DNA from: Variovorax paradoxus
Lineage (GTDB): Bacteria; Pseudomonadota; Gammaproteobacteria; Burkholderiales; Burkholderiaceae_C
Assembly: GCF_030815975.1 (NCBI RefSeq)
Contig: NZ_JAUSXL010000002.1
Coordinates: forward strand, 372,001-436,000
DNA length: 64,000 nucleotides
Direction: 5' to 3'
Positions within the stretch are counted from its first letter, which is position 1; the number at the start of each line of letters is the position of its first letter. Positions 1 to 8,300 of the stretch are shown in pieces. Both the position numbers and the translations under genes were made by a program. Below the pieces are notes generated by a model, which did not search any database, was not told the DNA's origin, and worked only from the letters and a program-made list of their open reading frames with translations.

Positions 1-757
1 TGCGCAGGCCCAGGTCGAACAGCACGAAGTCGTACTGCGCCGCGGCCACCTGCAGGATCGCATCGATGTGCTCGGCCTTGACCTCCAGCGCGCGCGAAAG
101 ATCTTCGGGCGCTGCAAGGATGCTGAAGCCCGGCGCCACCTTCACCGTGCTCGCGGCGAGCAGCGAAGCGTCGAGCCGACCGATGTCGCGCGCCACGTCG
201 GCCACCGTGGAGGTGGGCCGCAGGTCGCTCACATAGGACAGCGCATCGCCGAACTGCAGGTTCAGGTCGATCAGCAGCACCGAGCGCCGCATCGAGAGCT
301 GATGCCCGATGTTGGTTGCAAGAAAGGTGGCGCCGCTGCCACCCTTGCACGGCATGAACGCGACCACCTGGCCCGGCTCGCGCGCCTGGGTACTGGCCAT
401 CTTGAGGGCAATGCGCTCCACGGCCGCCTCGAGCGCCGTCGGTTCGGGCGGCGAAGGCAGCACTTCGCGCACGCCAGAGCGCATGGCAAGAATCAGGAAC
501 TCGGGCGTCTGCATGGCGCACAGCAGCACCACCGCAATGGCGGGATGGCGCATCGTGAGCTGCTCCACCATTGCCAGCTCCTGGGGGTCGCAGCACATGC
601 CGTCCACCAGCAGCAGTTCGGGCGCCGATTGCTCGACCACCCACTGCATGCGGCTCTTGCCTCCTTCGAAGGCCGAGACCACATGGGAGCGGGTCTCCAG
701 CACCTTGCGCATGTCCTGCAGGTGGGCGGGATTGGGGGAGATGATGGAGATTTTCAT
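1..757 (-). CDS. cpaE: Tad pilus assembly ATPase TadZ/CpaE, cut by the window edge
   Basis: The frame opens at the ATG ending at 757 and runs off the left edge, so about 252 residues are visible and the C-terminus is missing. The first ~115 residues look like the atypical receiver domain of CpaE/TadZ. A deviant Walker A loop follows at about residues 138-144 (KGGSGAT), then a MinD/ParA-like strand LLIDLNLQFGD near residue 160. Family members are MinD-like proteins that place the Tad secretion machine at the cell pole. It is the last visible gene of the minus-strand pilus operon. The motor ATPase and platform genes (tadA, tadB, tadC) would be expected just beyond the edge. Confidence 0.85.
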   Translation of the reverse strand, partial: MKISIISPNPAHLQDMRKVLETRSHVVSAFEGGKSRMQWVVEQSAPELLLVDGMCCDPQELAMVEQLTMRHPAIAVVLLCAMQTPEFLILAMRSGVREVLPSPPEPTALEAAVERIALKMASTQAREPGQVVAFMPCKGGSGATFLATNIGHQLSMRRSVLLIDLNLQFGDALSYVSDLRPTSTVADVARDIGRLDASLLAASTVKVAPGFSILAAPEDLSRALEVKAEHIDAILQVAAAQYDFVLFDLGLR

Positions 758-785
758 GGTGATGTGGCTCAGGGTTAGGTGCAGA

Positions 786-1235
786 TTAGGAGCAGATGGC
801 GCTGCTGTTCGGGTCCTGCCCCATGATTTCGCGCGGCAGGTAAGTGGAAAAACTCGGCATCGGGATCGGGGCATGCGTTCCGAATCCGATGGGCGAGATC
901 CACTGGTAATCCAGATCGAGGATGCGGACATTCACGCCGCTGCAATTGGCGGCGGTACAGGTCGTGCTGACGCTGCCTGCCGCGTCGTACCAATCGATGC
1001 TGACGTTGGCTGCCGTCAATTGAGGCAGGAACTTCTGCATGTTGGAAAGCACGACAGTGGCGTCTCGGTCGCATACGACGGCTGCGCGAGCCCCCCAGCG
1101 CGTCGCTTCGGCAGCCGCATTCCACGTCCACAACATGCGCGCGAAATCCATGATGCCCAGTAGGAAGGTCAGAAAGAGCATCAGGACCAGCGCGAACTCC
1201 ACCGTGGTCGCACCGACCTGCTTTGTTCGATTCAT
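786..1235 (-). CDS. TadE-like minor pilin / pseudopilin
   Basis: A 149-residue protein with a short basic N-terminus followed by a TadE-type segment (GATTVEFALVLMLFLTFLLG, about residues 8-27). The conserved Glu lies 5 residues after the Gly, as in prepilin-peptidase substrates. The rest is a periplasmic domain with several Cys residues. TadE-like proteins are membrane-anchored pseudopilins needed to assemble Flp pili. The start overlaps the stop of the upstream tadE-like gene in an ATGA arrangement, which implies translational coupling. A TadF role cannot be excluded, because the small TadE/F/G proteins are told apart mainly by context. Confidence 0.8.
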   Translation of the reverse strand: MNRTKQVGATTVEFALVLMLFLTFLLGIMDFARMLWTWNAAAEATRWGARAAVVCDRDATVVLSNMQKFLPQLTAANVSIDWYDAAGSVSTTCTAANCSGVNVRILDLDYQWISPIGFGTHAPIPMPSFSTYLPREIMGQDPNSSAICS

Positions 1236-1690
1236 GATTGACCTCGCATGGTGGCGCTGATATCCCCGAACGGGATGTCTCCGTTCGCATCGCCGAAGGT
1301 GAGCCCGAAAACCCCGGTGATGAGCGGGCGGAACTTGTATCCCGTGACCTTGATGGTCACGGTATTGATGGCCGGGGCGCTGCCCTTGAATTGCCAGGTT
1401 GGATTGGGGACTTGAGAAATGCTGAGGCCCAGGACCAATGGCGAGACGCCGCCGGCCGGGTTGCCAAAGACCACCAGGTTCTTGGCAGTCGTGATTTTGG
1501 CGGGATCCGTGGTTGCGATCGACGGGTCCTGGGTGGACAGATAACGGGAGGCGTCGCGCAGCGATTTCGCGATGGTGTTGTACTGATACAGCGCCCGCCC
1601 GAACTCGGTCGTGATGAACGTCAGGATGAGCAGCAATGGAAGGATCAGGGCAAATTCGACCAGGGCCACGCCGTTCTGCTTTTTTTGCAT
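1232..1690 (-). CDS. tadE: TadE-like minor pilin
   Basis: A 152-residue protein starting MQKKQNGVALVEFALILPLL. It has the Gly followed by Glu+5 processing motif and one hydrophobic segment, then a soluble domain of about 110 residues. I chose the ATG at 1690 because the longer upstream frame (to 1897) overlaps tadG and would put an improbable basic extension before the pilin-like signal. It lies 8 bp downstream of the tadG stop and overlaps the next gene by 4 bp. It is probably a pseudopilin of the Flp pilus processed by the TadV-type peptidase encoded at 6325-6909. Confidence 0.8.
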   Translation of the reverse strand: MQKKQNGVALVEFALILPLLLILTFITTEFGRALYQYNTIAKSLRDASRYLSTQDPSIATTDPAKITTAKNLVVFGNPAGGVSPLVLGLSISQVPNPTWQFKGSAPAINTVTIKVTGYKFRPLITGVFGLTFGDANGDIPFGDISATMRGQS

Positions 1691-1698
1691 ACCACCTC

Positions 1699-2940
1699 CT
1701 ACTGAACGAGCGTCGGGACCTTGGGCCCGCTTACGCCGCCGGCCAAACCAGCGGTAGCGCAGGGGCTGCCGGGGGACCCAGCGTCGCCGATGAATTCCAG
1801 CCACATCTTTGGTCCCGCCTTTCCGCTCGCGTTCTTCTCCAATGGATGCAGCATCAACATACAAGCAAATCCTTTGATTTGATTGACTGATGGACACTCC
1901 ACGACTGCGGTCGTCACAACACGTCGATTGGCTCCCTTGGTGTAGTCAGTGGACGCAGGATCCCCTTTGACTTTGAGGTTTGTGGCGTCCGGGGGCGTGC
2001 CATCCCCTTGATATGGCGCATAGGCATTGCGCTTGGCAGTAAATCCGCTGGCACTTGAATCGTCATATCTGCCAGGCTTCGGGAGGTCCCCGCTACTACC
2101 ATTGGAATACCAGGCGTAGCCCGTCAGATCAGGTATCGATTCGCTAGCTTTGTAGCTGCCTTTATAGATACCGAAGCGGGTATTCCAGGCCTCGACGGCG
2201 CCATTGGTCTTGCCTGATTTGCTAACGTTTGTTGCTGTTCCAGGAAGGCCGCATTGCCCACTGCTCGCCAGAAGATCCTTCACTGCTCGTGCGCCTCCGC
2301 CGTTGCCGGAAAAATCTATCCAGTGAAAACGGCCACCCTCCACATCATCGTTGGAATTGACTACACCTTCGATCCACTCACCACGCGCGAACCCCCAGCT
2401 GGGCGTGGCGGATTTCTGGCAGACGCCAACGGGAATAAGGCAATTGGTCTGTGACGGCGCCCTGGTGGCAACGGCGACAGCGGCCACGCTCTGCGATGCC
2501 GCGTACGTGCTGTTTCCACTGAACGCGCTCAGGGCATGGAGGAGCCAAGGCGCGATGCCTGACTTCGTGTGCAGGCACTTGACATACCGGGCATTTGCGA
2601 CCGGCGTGAAGGTATGGCTGTAGGTGCCGATCAGCGAGTCGCTGAACACGATCTCAGCCTGGGCGATGCCGGTCGCCTCGCCTTGAAAATTGATCTTGTT
2701 GAGATCGGCTGCGGTCTTGCCTGCGCTGGTGGCACGCGTCAACGCATCGCTGGCGCCGTCGAGTTCCTGCGCGGCAGACAGGGCACAGCTGTCCAGGGCG
2801 GTCTGCAGCTCCGTTTTCACGATGAAGAGGCGGCCAAAGTCCAGCGCAATGCCCATGAATCCGAGGAGGAACAGCAGGACCAGCGCGACGGTGATGATCA
2901 CCGCGCCGCTTTGGCGGTGGCCGGAAGTGTGGACTTTCAT
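1699..2940 (-). CDS. tadG: TadG-like pilus assembly protein
   Basis: A 413-residue protein with an N-terminal TadE/G-like membrane segment (residues ~12-36, GAVIITVALVLLFLLGF) followed by a large extracytoplasmic region rich in Gly, Ser and Asn. TadG-like proteins anchor in the inner membrane and contribute to Tad pilus biogenesis and surface attachment. The C-terminal two thirds are poorly conserved in this family and have no motif I can name. Several Cys residues (for example in GQCGLPG and VVECPS) could form disulfides in the periplasm. It sits between the Flp pilins and two TadE-like genes, as expected for the locus. Confidence 0.8.
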   Translation of the reverse strand: MKVHTSGHRQSGAVIITVALVLLFLLGFMGIALDFGRLFIVKTELQTALDSCALSAAQELDGASDALTRATSAGKTAADLNKINFQGEATGIAQAEIVFSDSLIGTYSHTFTPVANARYVKCLHTKSGIAPWLLHALSAFSGNSTYAASQSVAAVAVATRAPSQTNCLIPVGVCQKSATPSWGFARGEWIEGVVNSNDDVEGGRFHWIDFSGNGGGARAVKDLLASSGQCGLPGTATNVSKSGKTNGAVEAWNTRFGIYKGSYKASESIPDLTGYAWYSNGSSGDLPKPGRYDDSSASGFTAKRNAYAPYQGDGTPPDATNLKVKGDPASTDYTKGANRRVVTTAVVECPSVNQIKGFACMLMLHPLEKNASGKAGPKMWLEFIGDAGSPGSPCATAGLAGGVSGPKVPTLVQ

Positions 2941-2985
2941 GATCGGCTTCCTGTGCAGTGTGTCGGTTCGGAAAAACCCGGCGCT

Positions 2986-3162
2986 TCAGCCGCAATCCAC
3001 ACTGCCGAGGCAGATGCGGACGCGATCGACAAGATCGCTGATGCCGAAGTCCGTTACCAATGGCCGCAATGCGACGATAAGCAGGATCGAGATCACGGCA
3101 ATGACCAGCGCGTACTCCACTATCCGGACACCGCTTTCATCCCGCCGGAACATCTTGAACAT
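2986..3162 (-). CDS. flp: Flp/Fap-type IVb pilin (second copy)
   Basis: A 58-residue pilin: basic leader MFKMFRRDESG, then VRIVEYALVIAVISILLIVAL. The prepilin cleavage site is predicted after the Gly at residue 11, leaving Glu at +5 and Tyr at +6 as in Flp pilins. The C-terminal region carries two Cys residues (RICLGSVDCG). The ATG at 3162 was chosen over the longer upstream frame because it gives the canonical short leader. It differs clearly from the neighbouring Flp at 3269-3484, so it may be a minor pilin. Confidence 0.85.
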   Translation of the reverse strand: MFKMFRRDESGVRIVEYALVIAVISILLIVALRPLVTDFGISDLVDRVRICLGSVDCG

Positions 3163-3268
3163 GGTGAGTACCTCGCGTTGTGCTGGACCGTCATATGAAG
3201 AGGGGCGGCGGGCAACGGATAAGCCGGCTCCGCCACCGCCATCGTTCCGGTAAATGCGATTACCGGGC

Positions 3269-3484
3269 TTAAGGATTGCAGACGGCCATGTTGCCCGAGA
3301 GGCAGGCGCCCACGCGTGCAATGAAGGTTGTGAAGTACCCTCCGGTGGTCAGGCCCTGCAGTGCAATGACGAGGGCAATCGACACGACTGCGATGATGAG
3401 CGCGTACTCGATAACTTGCGCGCCGTCCTCTTTCTTGGCGAACGAGGACATGAAGTTGCCGGCACGGACAGAGAGTTGGTTCAT
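3269..3484 (-). CDS. flp: Flp/Fap-type IVb pilin, probable major subunit
   Basis: A 71-residue pilin with leader MNQLSVRAGNFMSSFAKKEDG and mature start AQVIEYALIIAVVSIALVIA (Glu+5, Tyr+6). The tail has two Cys residues (GACLSGNMAVCNP). It has a clear ribosome-binding site (AAAGGTG) before the ATG at 3484. The 120-bp leader upstream (3485-3607) is much more AT-rich than the rest of the locus and carries a TATAAG hexamer on the minus strand at 3549-3554. This suggests the pilin may have its own strong transcription start within the operon. Assignment as major subunit is inferred from that leader. Confidence 0.87.
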   Translation of the reverse strand: MNQLSVRAGNFMSSFAKKEDGAQVIEYALIIAVVSIALVIALQGLTTGGYFTTFIARVGACLSGNMAVCNP

Positions 3485-3607
3485 TTTTTCACCTTTGAAA
3501 TTGAAGTAAGAGAACAAAAAATCTTGCGTTGGTTCTTGGGTTGATTGACTTATATCTTTGTGAGGCAACTCCTTTCTGTTCGAATTCAAGAATCGTTCGA
3601 GGGCCGC

Positions 3608-3904
3608 CTAACGACCCCCACCGCCGTTGTCTCCACTACCAATCCCGCCCCCGATGTTGATGACGTTCACCGCTGGCGGCGGCGCCTTGTAGGACTTCTG
3701 GTACTGCACCATCGACTCGCGCGCCGCGCGCCCGTCCATGCCGACCACCGGGTTCCCGTCCTTGCCGGCATCGGGATTGATGGTCATCTTCCGTTTCGCG
3801 TCGCGCACCGCATCGCCAAAACGCGCGTCGTAGTTGGGCGTGACGTGGGAGCATCCGGTGCCCAGCAGCAGCGTCAGCGCGAGAGTGGTCGACTTGATGA
3901 ACAT
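3608..3904 (-). CDS. Small lipoprotein of the Tad locus (CpaD/TadD position)
   Basis: A 98-residue protein starting MFIKSTTLALTLLLGTGCSH. The N-terminus is a short lipoprotein signal with a candidate lipidation Cys at residue 18, though the lipobox (G-T-G-C) is not ideal at -3. The mature part has an Asp/Arg-rich stretch (FGDAVRDAKRKM) and ends in a Gly-rich tail. Similar small lipoproteins next to the secretin act as CpaD-like pilotins or outer-membrane factors. This one is much shorter than classical CpaD, so the role is inferred from position, 20 bp after the secretin gene. Confidence 0.65.
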   Translation of the reverse strand: MFIKSTTLALTLLLGTGCSHVTPNYDARFGDAVRDAKRKMTINPDAGKDGNPVVGMDGRAARESMVQYQKSYKAPPPAVNVINIGGGIGSGDNGGGGR

Positions 3905-3924
3905 GGTGGTGCTCCTCGGGGATG

Positions 3925-5418
3925 TCATTGGGGTTGGCCGGCCGGTGCAACCGGTGCCGGGGTGGCGCTTTCGAGGCTGCCGTTCAGGTACATCTCCGCA
4001 CGGCTGGGAACGACGTGGTTGTCGGTCGGAACGCGGGGCGCCTCGGCCAGCGGCCGGACCAGGCGCGGCGTGATCACGAACATCAGCTCGGTCTGGTCGT
4101 TCTGAAACTCGGAGCTGCGGAATAACGCCCCCATCACCGGCACTTCGCCCAATCCCGGATAGCGCTTGATGGTTTCCGTGACATTGCTCTTGATGAGCCC
4201 CGCAATGACAAAGCTCTGCCCGTCGTTGAGCTGCACGGTGGTGTCGGCGCGGCGCACGGTGAGCGATGGCAGCACGGCGGTGGCTCCGGAGACGGTGGTA
4301 AAGGGCGAACCGGTCTGCGACAGGTCCGATACCTCCGAAACCATCTTGAGATTGACGCGTCCGCCGTTGAGCACAGTCGGGGTGAACTTGACCCCGATGC
4401 CGAACTCCTTTTCTTCCAGCGTGATGTTCGTTCCGCCACCGCCCGCAGCGCTCTGCGCGACCGGGATGAAGATCTTTCCGCCCGACAAGAAGCTCGCCTG
4501 CTGGCCGCTGATGGCCATGATGTTGGGCTCCGCCAGGATGCGCACCAGGCCGTCGTCCTTCTGGCCGTCGATGCCAATCGACGTGCGGCCGATCCTGAGC
4601 GCCTCGATCAGGCCGCCGCCTCCACTGAGGAAGCTGGAGATCAGCGAGTAGCTGTCGCGGCCGCCGTTGCCCGAGCGGCTCAAGCCGACGCGCGCACCCA
4701 GCCGGTCCAGCAGGGTCTTGCTGATCTCTGCAATCTTCACTTCGAGCATGACTTGCTGCGGCGCCGTGACGCGCAGCAGGTTCACCACCTTCTTGCCGTC
4801 AGCGCCATAGGCCATGGCCAGGCTCATCACGTCGTCGAGCTTGAGCGCGTCGCTGATCTCGCCGGTGAGCACGATGGATTTTTCGGCGCTGCGCACGCGG
4901 ATGTGGGTTTCTTCCGGCATCAGCTCGGCCAGCTTGGACTGCAGCGCGCCCGGATCGATGGTCACGATGACGTCCTTGATGTAGCAGGTGCCGTCAACGC
5001 TCTGCAGCACGACGTTCATCGAGCCCGCCTGGCGGCCGCGGAAGAACAGGTCGGTCGGGCTCAGCAGCGTGACATCGACGTCGGCAATGCCGTCGCCCGC
5101 GTTCGCCGCCTGGGCGGGGGCCGGCTGCCCCGCGGCTGCCGGCGCGCGGCTCGGGGGCTGGCCGCTGACCACGATGCGCGCAACGCGTGCCTTCAGCGGA
5201 ATGACCACCGACTTGCCGAGCACGGCGTAGGTCGGCTGGTCGTCCGGGATGATCGCGGTGCAGCGCCGGGTGGCGGGTGCGGCGGGCGCGACAGCCGCCT
5301 GGGCGGCCACCGGAGCTGCAGCTGACGCCGAAACTGCTACGTCTGCGGCAATGGCGGGCAGCCCCAATGTCGCGAGTACCGCCAACAGCACGGCGGATGA
5401 AGAAGAGAGATGTTGCAC
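3925..5418 (-). CDS. cpaC: Tad pilus secretin CpaC/RcpA
   Basis: A 497-residue outer-membrane secretin. Residues 1-24 are a Sec signal peptide (ending LPAIA/AD), followed by an Ala/Pro-rich linker. Next come the pilus-secretin N-domain and a BON-like segment (residues ~100-220). The C-terminal half is a type II/III secretin domain, including FIPVAQS, IGVKFTPTVL, VIAGLIK and the VPVMGALFRS gate-region motif. It forms the outer-membrane channel for Flp pili. A Pro/Ala-rich tail of about 20 residues ends the protein. It lies between cpaB and the small lipoprotein gene with spacers of only 20-24 bp. Confidence 0.93.
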   Translation of the reverse strand: MQHLSSSSAVLLAVLATLGLPAIAADVAVSASAAAPVAAQAAVAPAAPATRRCTAIIPDDQPTYAVLGKSVVIPLKARVARIVVSGQPPSRAPAAAGQPAPAQAANAGDGIADVDVTLLSPTDLFFRGRQAGSMNVVLQSVDGTCYIKDVIVTIDPGALQSKLAELMPEETHIRVRSAEKSIVLTGEISDALKLDDVMSLAMAYGADGKKVVNLLRVTAPQQVMLEVKIAEISKTLLDRLGARVGLSRSGNGGRDSYSLISSFLSGGGGLIEALRIGRTSIGIDGQKDDGLVRILAEPNIMAISGQQASFLSGGKIFIPVAQSAAGGGGTNITLEEKEFGIGVKFTPTVLNGGRVNLKMVSEVSDLSQTGSPFTTVSGATAVLPSLTVRRADTTVQLNDGQSFVIAGLIKSNVTETIKRYPGLGEVPVMGALFRSSEFQNDQTELMFVITPRLVRPLAEAPRVPTDNHVVPSRAEMYLNGSLESATPAPVAPAGQPQ

Positions 5419-5442
5419 TTGTGGTTCCTCCTGGAGGGATGA

Positions 5443-6285
5443 TCAGAAGCAGTTGAGCGTGCGGGCTGCGTGCTGGATCACTTCCACGCACTCGGATTGC
5501 CGCAGCGCCACGGGGGCGGTACGCGGCACTCGCGCGGTGGCCGGCCGCGCAGCCACGGTGGTGGAGATCGGCAGGATTTCCTTCTCGCCGAACAACTGGC
5601 CCTTGGTGATTCCGGCGGTAGCAACCGTGGTCTTGTCCATCTGGTTGCGCAGCACCAGCGAGAGGGTTCCCACGCTGCGTGCCAGGTCGAGCTTTTCGGA
5701 GTCTTCGAGCGACAGCTCCAGCGTCACGGCGCTGACCACCTTCGGCTTGGTTTCGTCGCGGTTGGCCTCCTGCGCCACAGCCAGCACCAGTACCTTCTCA
5801 AGCACTGTCTTGCTGATCTGGCGGCCCTCCTCGCCACGGTTCTTGTCCTGCTGCGCGTTGACCATCACGTCGACGTAGTTGCCCGGCAGCGCGAAGCCCG
5901 CCACGCCGACCACGTCGTTGACGCGCACGGTCATGGCGCGCTTGCCGGTGGCAATGACCGCCGAGAGCCCGCCCTGGGTGCCGACCGGCGCGAGCTTGCC
6001 TTCCAGGATGGCCTCGCCGCGCAGCACGCCGACCTTGACCACGCGGTCTTCGAGTGTCTTGGCGTCCTTGAACGAGCCCGCCGGCAGCGAGCCGCTCGGC
6101 CAGTCGACCAGCGACAGCATCTGGGGGTTGACCCGGCTGCCCAGCTCGATGTCGACGGCGGCCACCACCACCTTGTTGGATGCGATCCCGCCCTGTCGGG
6201 AGACCCAGCCCGCCGCGTAGACCGCGGCCGCCAGGCCGGTCAGGAGGGCCAGCAGAAGCAGCCCGAGCGCCTTGATGTTTTTCAT
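5443..6285 (-). CDS. cpaB: Tad pilus assembly protein CpaB/RcpC
   Basis: A 280-residue protein with an N-terminal membrane anchor (residues ~6-26, ALGLLLLALLTGLAAAVYAA), then an SAF domain (VVVAAVDIELGSRV..., residues ~40-100) and the RcpC/CpaB domain (AMTVRVNDVVGVAGFALPGNYVD, residues ~118-160). CpaB proteins act in the periplasm beside the secretin and may bind peptidoglycan through the SAF domain. The C-terminus has a pair of Cys residues (SECVEV, TLNCF). Its place between the prepilin peptidase and secretin genes is conserved in Tad loci. Confidence 0.92.
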   Translation of the reverse strand: MKNIKALGLLLLALLTGLAAAVYAAGWVSRQGGIASNKVVVAAVDIELGSRVNPQMLSLVDWPSGSLPAGSFKDAKTLEDRVVKVGVLRGEAILEGKLAPVGTQGGLSAVIATGKRAMTVRVNDVVGVAGFALPGNYVDVMVNAQQDKNRGEEGRQISKTVLEKVLVLAVAQEANRDETKPKVVSAVTLELSLEDSEKLDLARSVGTLSLVLRNQMDKTTVATAGITKGQLFGEKEILPISTTVAARPATARVPRTAPVALRQSECVEVIQHAARTLNCF

Positions 6286-6324
6286 GCGAATCTCCGCCGT
6301 GGATGAAATGAAGAATGGGACGGG

Positions 6325-6909
6325 CTAGACAAAGCCCAACTGATGCGCGAGGACCTGTGCGATCGTCCCCACGCAAATGCAGACGCCGTAAGGCAGCTTT
6401 CCGACGGATTGCCGCGTGTCGATCGTTCCGCTCGGCCGCACCCCTGCAATGCCCGCGACGACGATGCCCTGTGCGGCATCCTTCACGTTGCACAGCATGT
6501 GGCCCAGGCGGCGCCGGTGAATGGCCACCGCCACGGCCGCGAAGCCGCCCGCGATGCAGGTGAACAGGATGGCCTGCAGCGTCTGGTAGGGGCCGAGAAA
6601 GGCGCCGACCATCGCCATCAGCTTGACGTCGCCCGCGCCCATGATCCCCAGCACATAGAACGGCAGCATGATCGCGAGGCCCGTGCCCAGGCCGCCCATG
6701 GCATTGAGCGCGCCCACCATCGGCGTGCGCGCCGCAAAGGTGCCGTAGATGACCGCGAAGACCATGCCGCCGAAGGTCAGCCAGTTGGGAATGCGGTAGA
6801 AGCGCGCGTCGCTGACCGCGGCCATCACCAGCAGCACGAAGAGCCCGCCCATGCGGAAGTCCGAGGCCAGCATCGCCAGCAGATCAAGGAAAGCGTTGAA
6901 TTCCTGCAT
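6325..6909 (-). CDS. tadV: Prepilin peptidase TadV/CpaA (A24A family)
   Basis: A 194-residue polytopic membrane protein. Both catalytic aspartates of A24A aspartic peptidases are visible: in AAVSDARFYRIPN (residue ~34) and in the GxGD motif MGAGDVKLM (residue ~92). About five hydrophobic segments surround them. There is no N-terminal methyltransferase domain, as is normal for the short TadV/CpaA type. It should cleave the leaders of the three Flp-like pilins and the TadE/G proteins. The C-terminal ~35 residues run longer than in minimal TadV proteins and include a further hydrophobic segment. Confidence 0.92.
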   Translation of the reverse strand: MQEFNAFLDLLAMLASDFRMGGLFVLLVMAAVSDARFYRIPNWLTFGGMVFAVIYGTFAARTPMVGALNAMGGLGTGLAIMLPFYVLGIMGAGDVKLMAMVGAFLGPYQTLQAILFTCIAGGFAAVAVAIHRRRLGHMLCNVKDAAQGIVVAGIAGVRPSGTIDTRQSVGKLPYGVCICVGTIAQVLAHQLGFV

Positions 6910-6919
6910 GGTGCGAGCC

Positions 6920-7066
6920 TCAGGCGCTGCGCCGCAGGGCGAGCAGCAGCAGCAGGCAGACGACCACCACCAGGGAGCCGATGAGCGCGAACTCCATGAA
7001 CGACATGCCCGCGTCTTCGCGCAGCAGGTTCATGAAGCTTCTTGGCAGCAGGTTGAGCGGTTCCAT
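6920..7066 (-). CDS. Flp-like pilin, first gene of the visible pilus operon
   Basis: A 48-residue protein: MEPLNLLPRSFMNLLREDAG, then MSFMEFALIGSLVVVVCLLL. A Gly followed by Glu at +5 fits a Flp prepilin. The usual Tyr after Glu is Phe, and the mature chain would be only ~28 residues, which is short even for Flp. The ATG at 7066 is preferred; an in-frame ATG at 7033 would shorten the leader. It may be a minor pilin or an initiation pseudopilin. It precedes tadV by 10 bp. Confidence 0.65.
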   Translation of the reverse strand: MEPLNLLPRSFMNLLREDAGMSFMEFALIGSLVVVVCLLLLLALRRSA

Positions 7067-7265
7067 GCGTGTTCCCCAGTGATGTGGCCGACTGGCACCG
7101 CTTCTTTCCCCTTGCCGGGCCGAAGCGTTGTGCCGTGGAGTCACTGTAGAAATCGCGCCGCATGCGCACATGAGCAGGGCGCCCCTTTTCCAGGGAGACA
7201 AGCGCCCCGCCCCCTTGGCCCGCAACCATGACAAAGCGCCTGCCTGGAAACGGCGCGCGTCGAAA

Positions 7266-7301
7266 CGAAAAAAGGGCCCTGGCGTTGCCGCCAGGGCCCT
7301 T
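7266..7301 (-). terminator. Rho-independent terminator for the SDR gene
   Basis: A perfect 13-bp stem (7272-7284 with 7289-7301, GGGCCCTGGCG type) with a 4-nt loop. On the minus strand it is followed by six T residues (7273-7268). It lies just past the stop of the minus-strand SDR gene at 7322 and separates it from the pilus operon. Confidence 0.85.
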
Positions 7302-7321
7302 GTCGTTCGTCTTGCTTCAGC

Positions 7322-8029
7322 TCAGGTGTCGAGCGTCAGGTGCTGGCCATGCAGCGCCGCGGCCGCGGGCGACGCAAGAAAGCCGATCGTCTGCGCCGCG
7401 ACGGAGGTCGACACCCAGTTGGCGGGATTGGCGTCCGGCATGGCCTGCCGATTGGCCGGCGTGTCGAGCACGCTGGGCGCCACGCTGTTGATGGCCACCC
7501 CATGCGGGGCGGCCTCGGCCGCCATGGCTTCGACCAGGCGCTGCAGCGCGCTCTTCGACGCGATGTACGCCGCCATGGCCGGCAGGCCGCGCGCCGCCAC
7601 CTTGGCCGTCACCGCCACGATGCGGCCCGCGCCATGCTCGATCATCGAAGGCAGCACCGCCTGCGTCACCGCAACGAAGGACCAGGCATTGAGATTCATC
7701 ATCCGGTCCCAGCTTGCCCGCGTGAGCGCGTGCGTGGCCTCGCCCATCTCGAAGCCGCCGGCAATGTGGACCAGCGCATCGATGCGGCCGAAGGCCTTGA
7801 GCGCCTGGCCCGCGAGCTCCGACATGTCGGCCGCCGAGGTCACGTCGCCCGCCAGCAGCAGGTGCTGCGAATTGTCCAGGCCCGGAAACACCTCGGCCAG
7901 TCGGCCCGCACGATGGTCGACCAGCGCCAGGCGCGCGCCCTGCTCGAGAAAATGCTGGGCCACCGCGCGGCCCAGCGCGCCCGCGGCCCCGGTGATCACA
8001 ACATGCGGCATGGTGGATGTATCTGTCAT
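7322..8029 (-). CDS. SDR family oxidoreductase
   Basis: A 235-residue classical short-chain dehydrogenase. The nucleotide-binding motif TGAAGALGRAV is at residues ~11-21, and the catalytic YIASK motif is near residue 152. At the usual Ser position 13 residues before the Tyr the sequence reads VTAKVA, so the catalytic Ser seems replaced by Ala; this depends on an ungapped alignment. The substrate cannot be told from sequence. It is monocistronic, between its own terminator (7266-7301) and the tRNA-Lys promoter. A longer start upstream is possible, but MTDTSTMPHVVITGAAG matches the family best. Confidence 0.8.
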   Translation of the reverse strand: MTDTSTMPHVVITGAAGALGRAVAQHFLEQGARLALVDHRAGRLAEVFPGLDNSQHLLLAGDVTSAADMSELAGQALKAFGRIDALVHIAGGFEMGEATHALTRASWDRMMNLNAWSFVAVTQAVLPSMIEHGAGRIVAVTAKVAARGLPAMAAYIASKSALQRLVEAMAAEAAPHGVAINSVAPSVLDTPANRQAMPDANPANWVSTSVAAQTIGFLASPAAAALHGQHLTLDT

Positions 8030-8101
8030 GGAAGATCTCCTGATGAAGGGTCGTCGCCCCGTCGATGATGACGAATGCTAACGCCGCCGCGCACAAAATC
8101 G

Positions 8102-8129
8102 TTGAGCCCAGGAATTTTTACGCTATACT
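8102..8129 (+). promoter_or_regulatory. Sigma-70 promoter of tRNA-Lys
   Basis: TTGAGC (8102-8107) and TATACT (8124-8129) are separated by 16 bp. The predicted start lies about 30 nt before the mature tRNA 5' end at 8169, leaving room for a short processed leader. No competing promoter was seen in the gap. Confidence 0.7.
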
Positions 8130-8168
8130 TGCGGTCTTGCCAAAAAACGCAAAACGTTTGATGCGCAA

Positions 8169-8244
8169 GGGCTCTTAGCTCAGTTGGTAGAGCAGCGGAC
8201 TCTTAATCCGTAGGTCGAGTGTTCGAGTCACTCAGGGCCCACCA
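8169..8244 (+). tRNA. tRNA-Lys (anticodon CTT)
   Basis: A 76-nt cloverleaf. The acceptor stem pairs GGGCTCT with AGGGCCC, the D-arm has AGCTCAGTTGGTAGAGC, the anticodon stem is GCGGA/TCCGT with loop CTCTTAA (anticodon CTT, reading AAG), and the T-arm has GTTCGAGTC. The 3' CCA is encoded. It is followed by a terminator at 8266-8300. The gene stands alone, not in a tRNA cluster. Confidence 0.97.
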
Positions 8245-8265
8245 ACCAACATCGCAGTAATGCTG

Positions 8266-8300
8266 AAAAGCCCGCTATCAATCAGGTAGCGGGCTTTTTT
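8266..8300 (+). terminator. Terminator after tRNA-Lys, probably shared with the facing gene
   Basis: An 8-bp GC-rich stem (GCCCGCTA at 8270-8277 with TAGCGGGC at 8287-8294) and 9-nt loop, followed by TTTTTT at 8295-8300 and preceded by AAAA at 8266-8269. It can end transcription of the tRNA and of the minus-strand gene that stops at 8300. Confidence 0.88.

Noticed and set aside
7081..7130. TGGCAC-like element as a sigma-54 promoter for the pilus operon
   Set aside because: It is on the wrong strand for the operon and lacks the GC of the -12 element at correct spacing.
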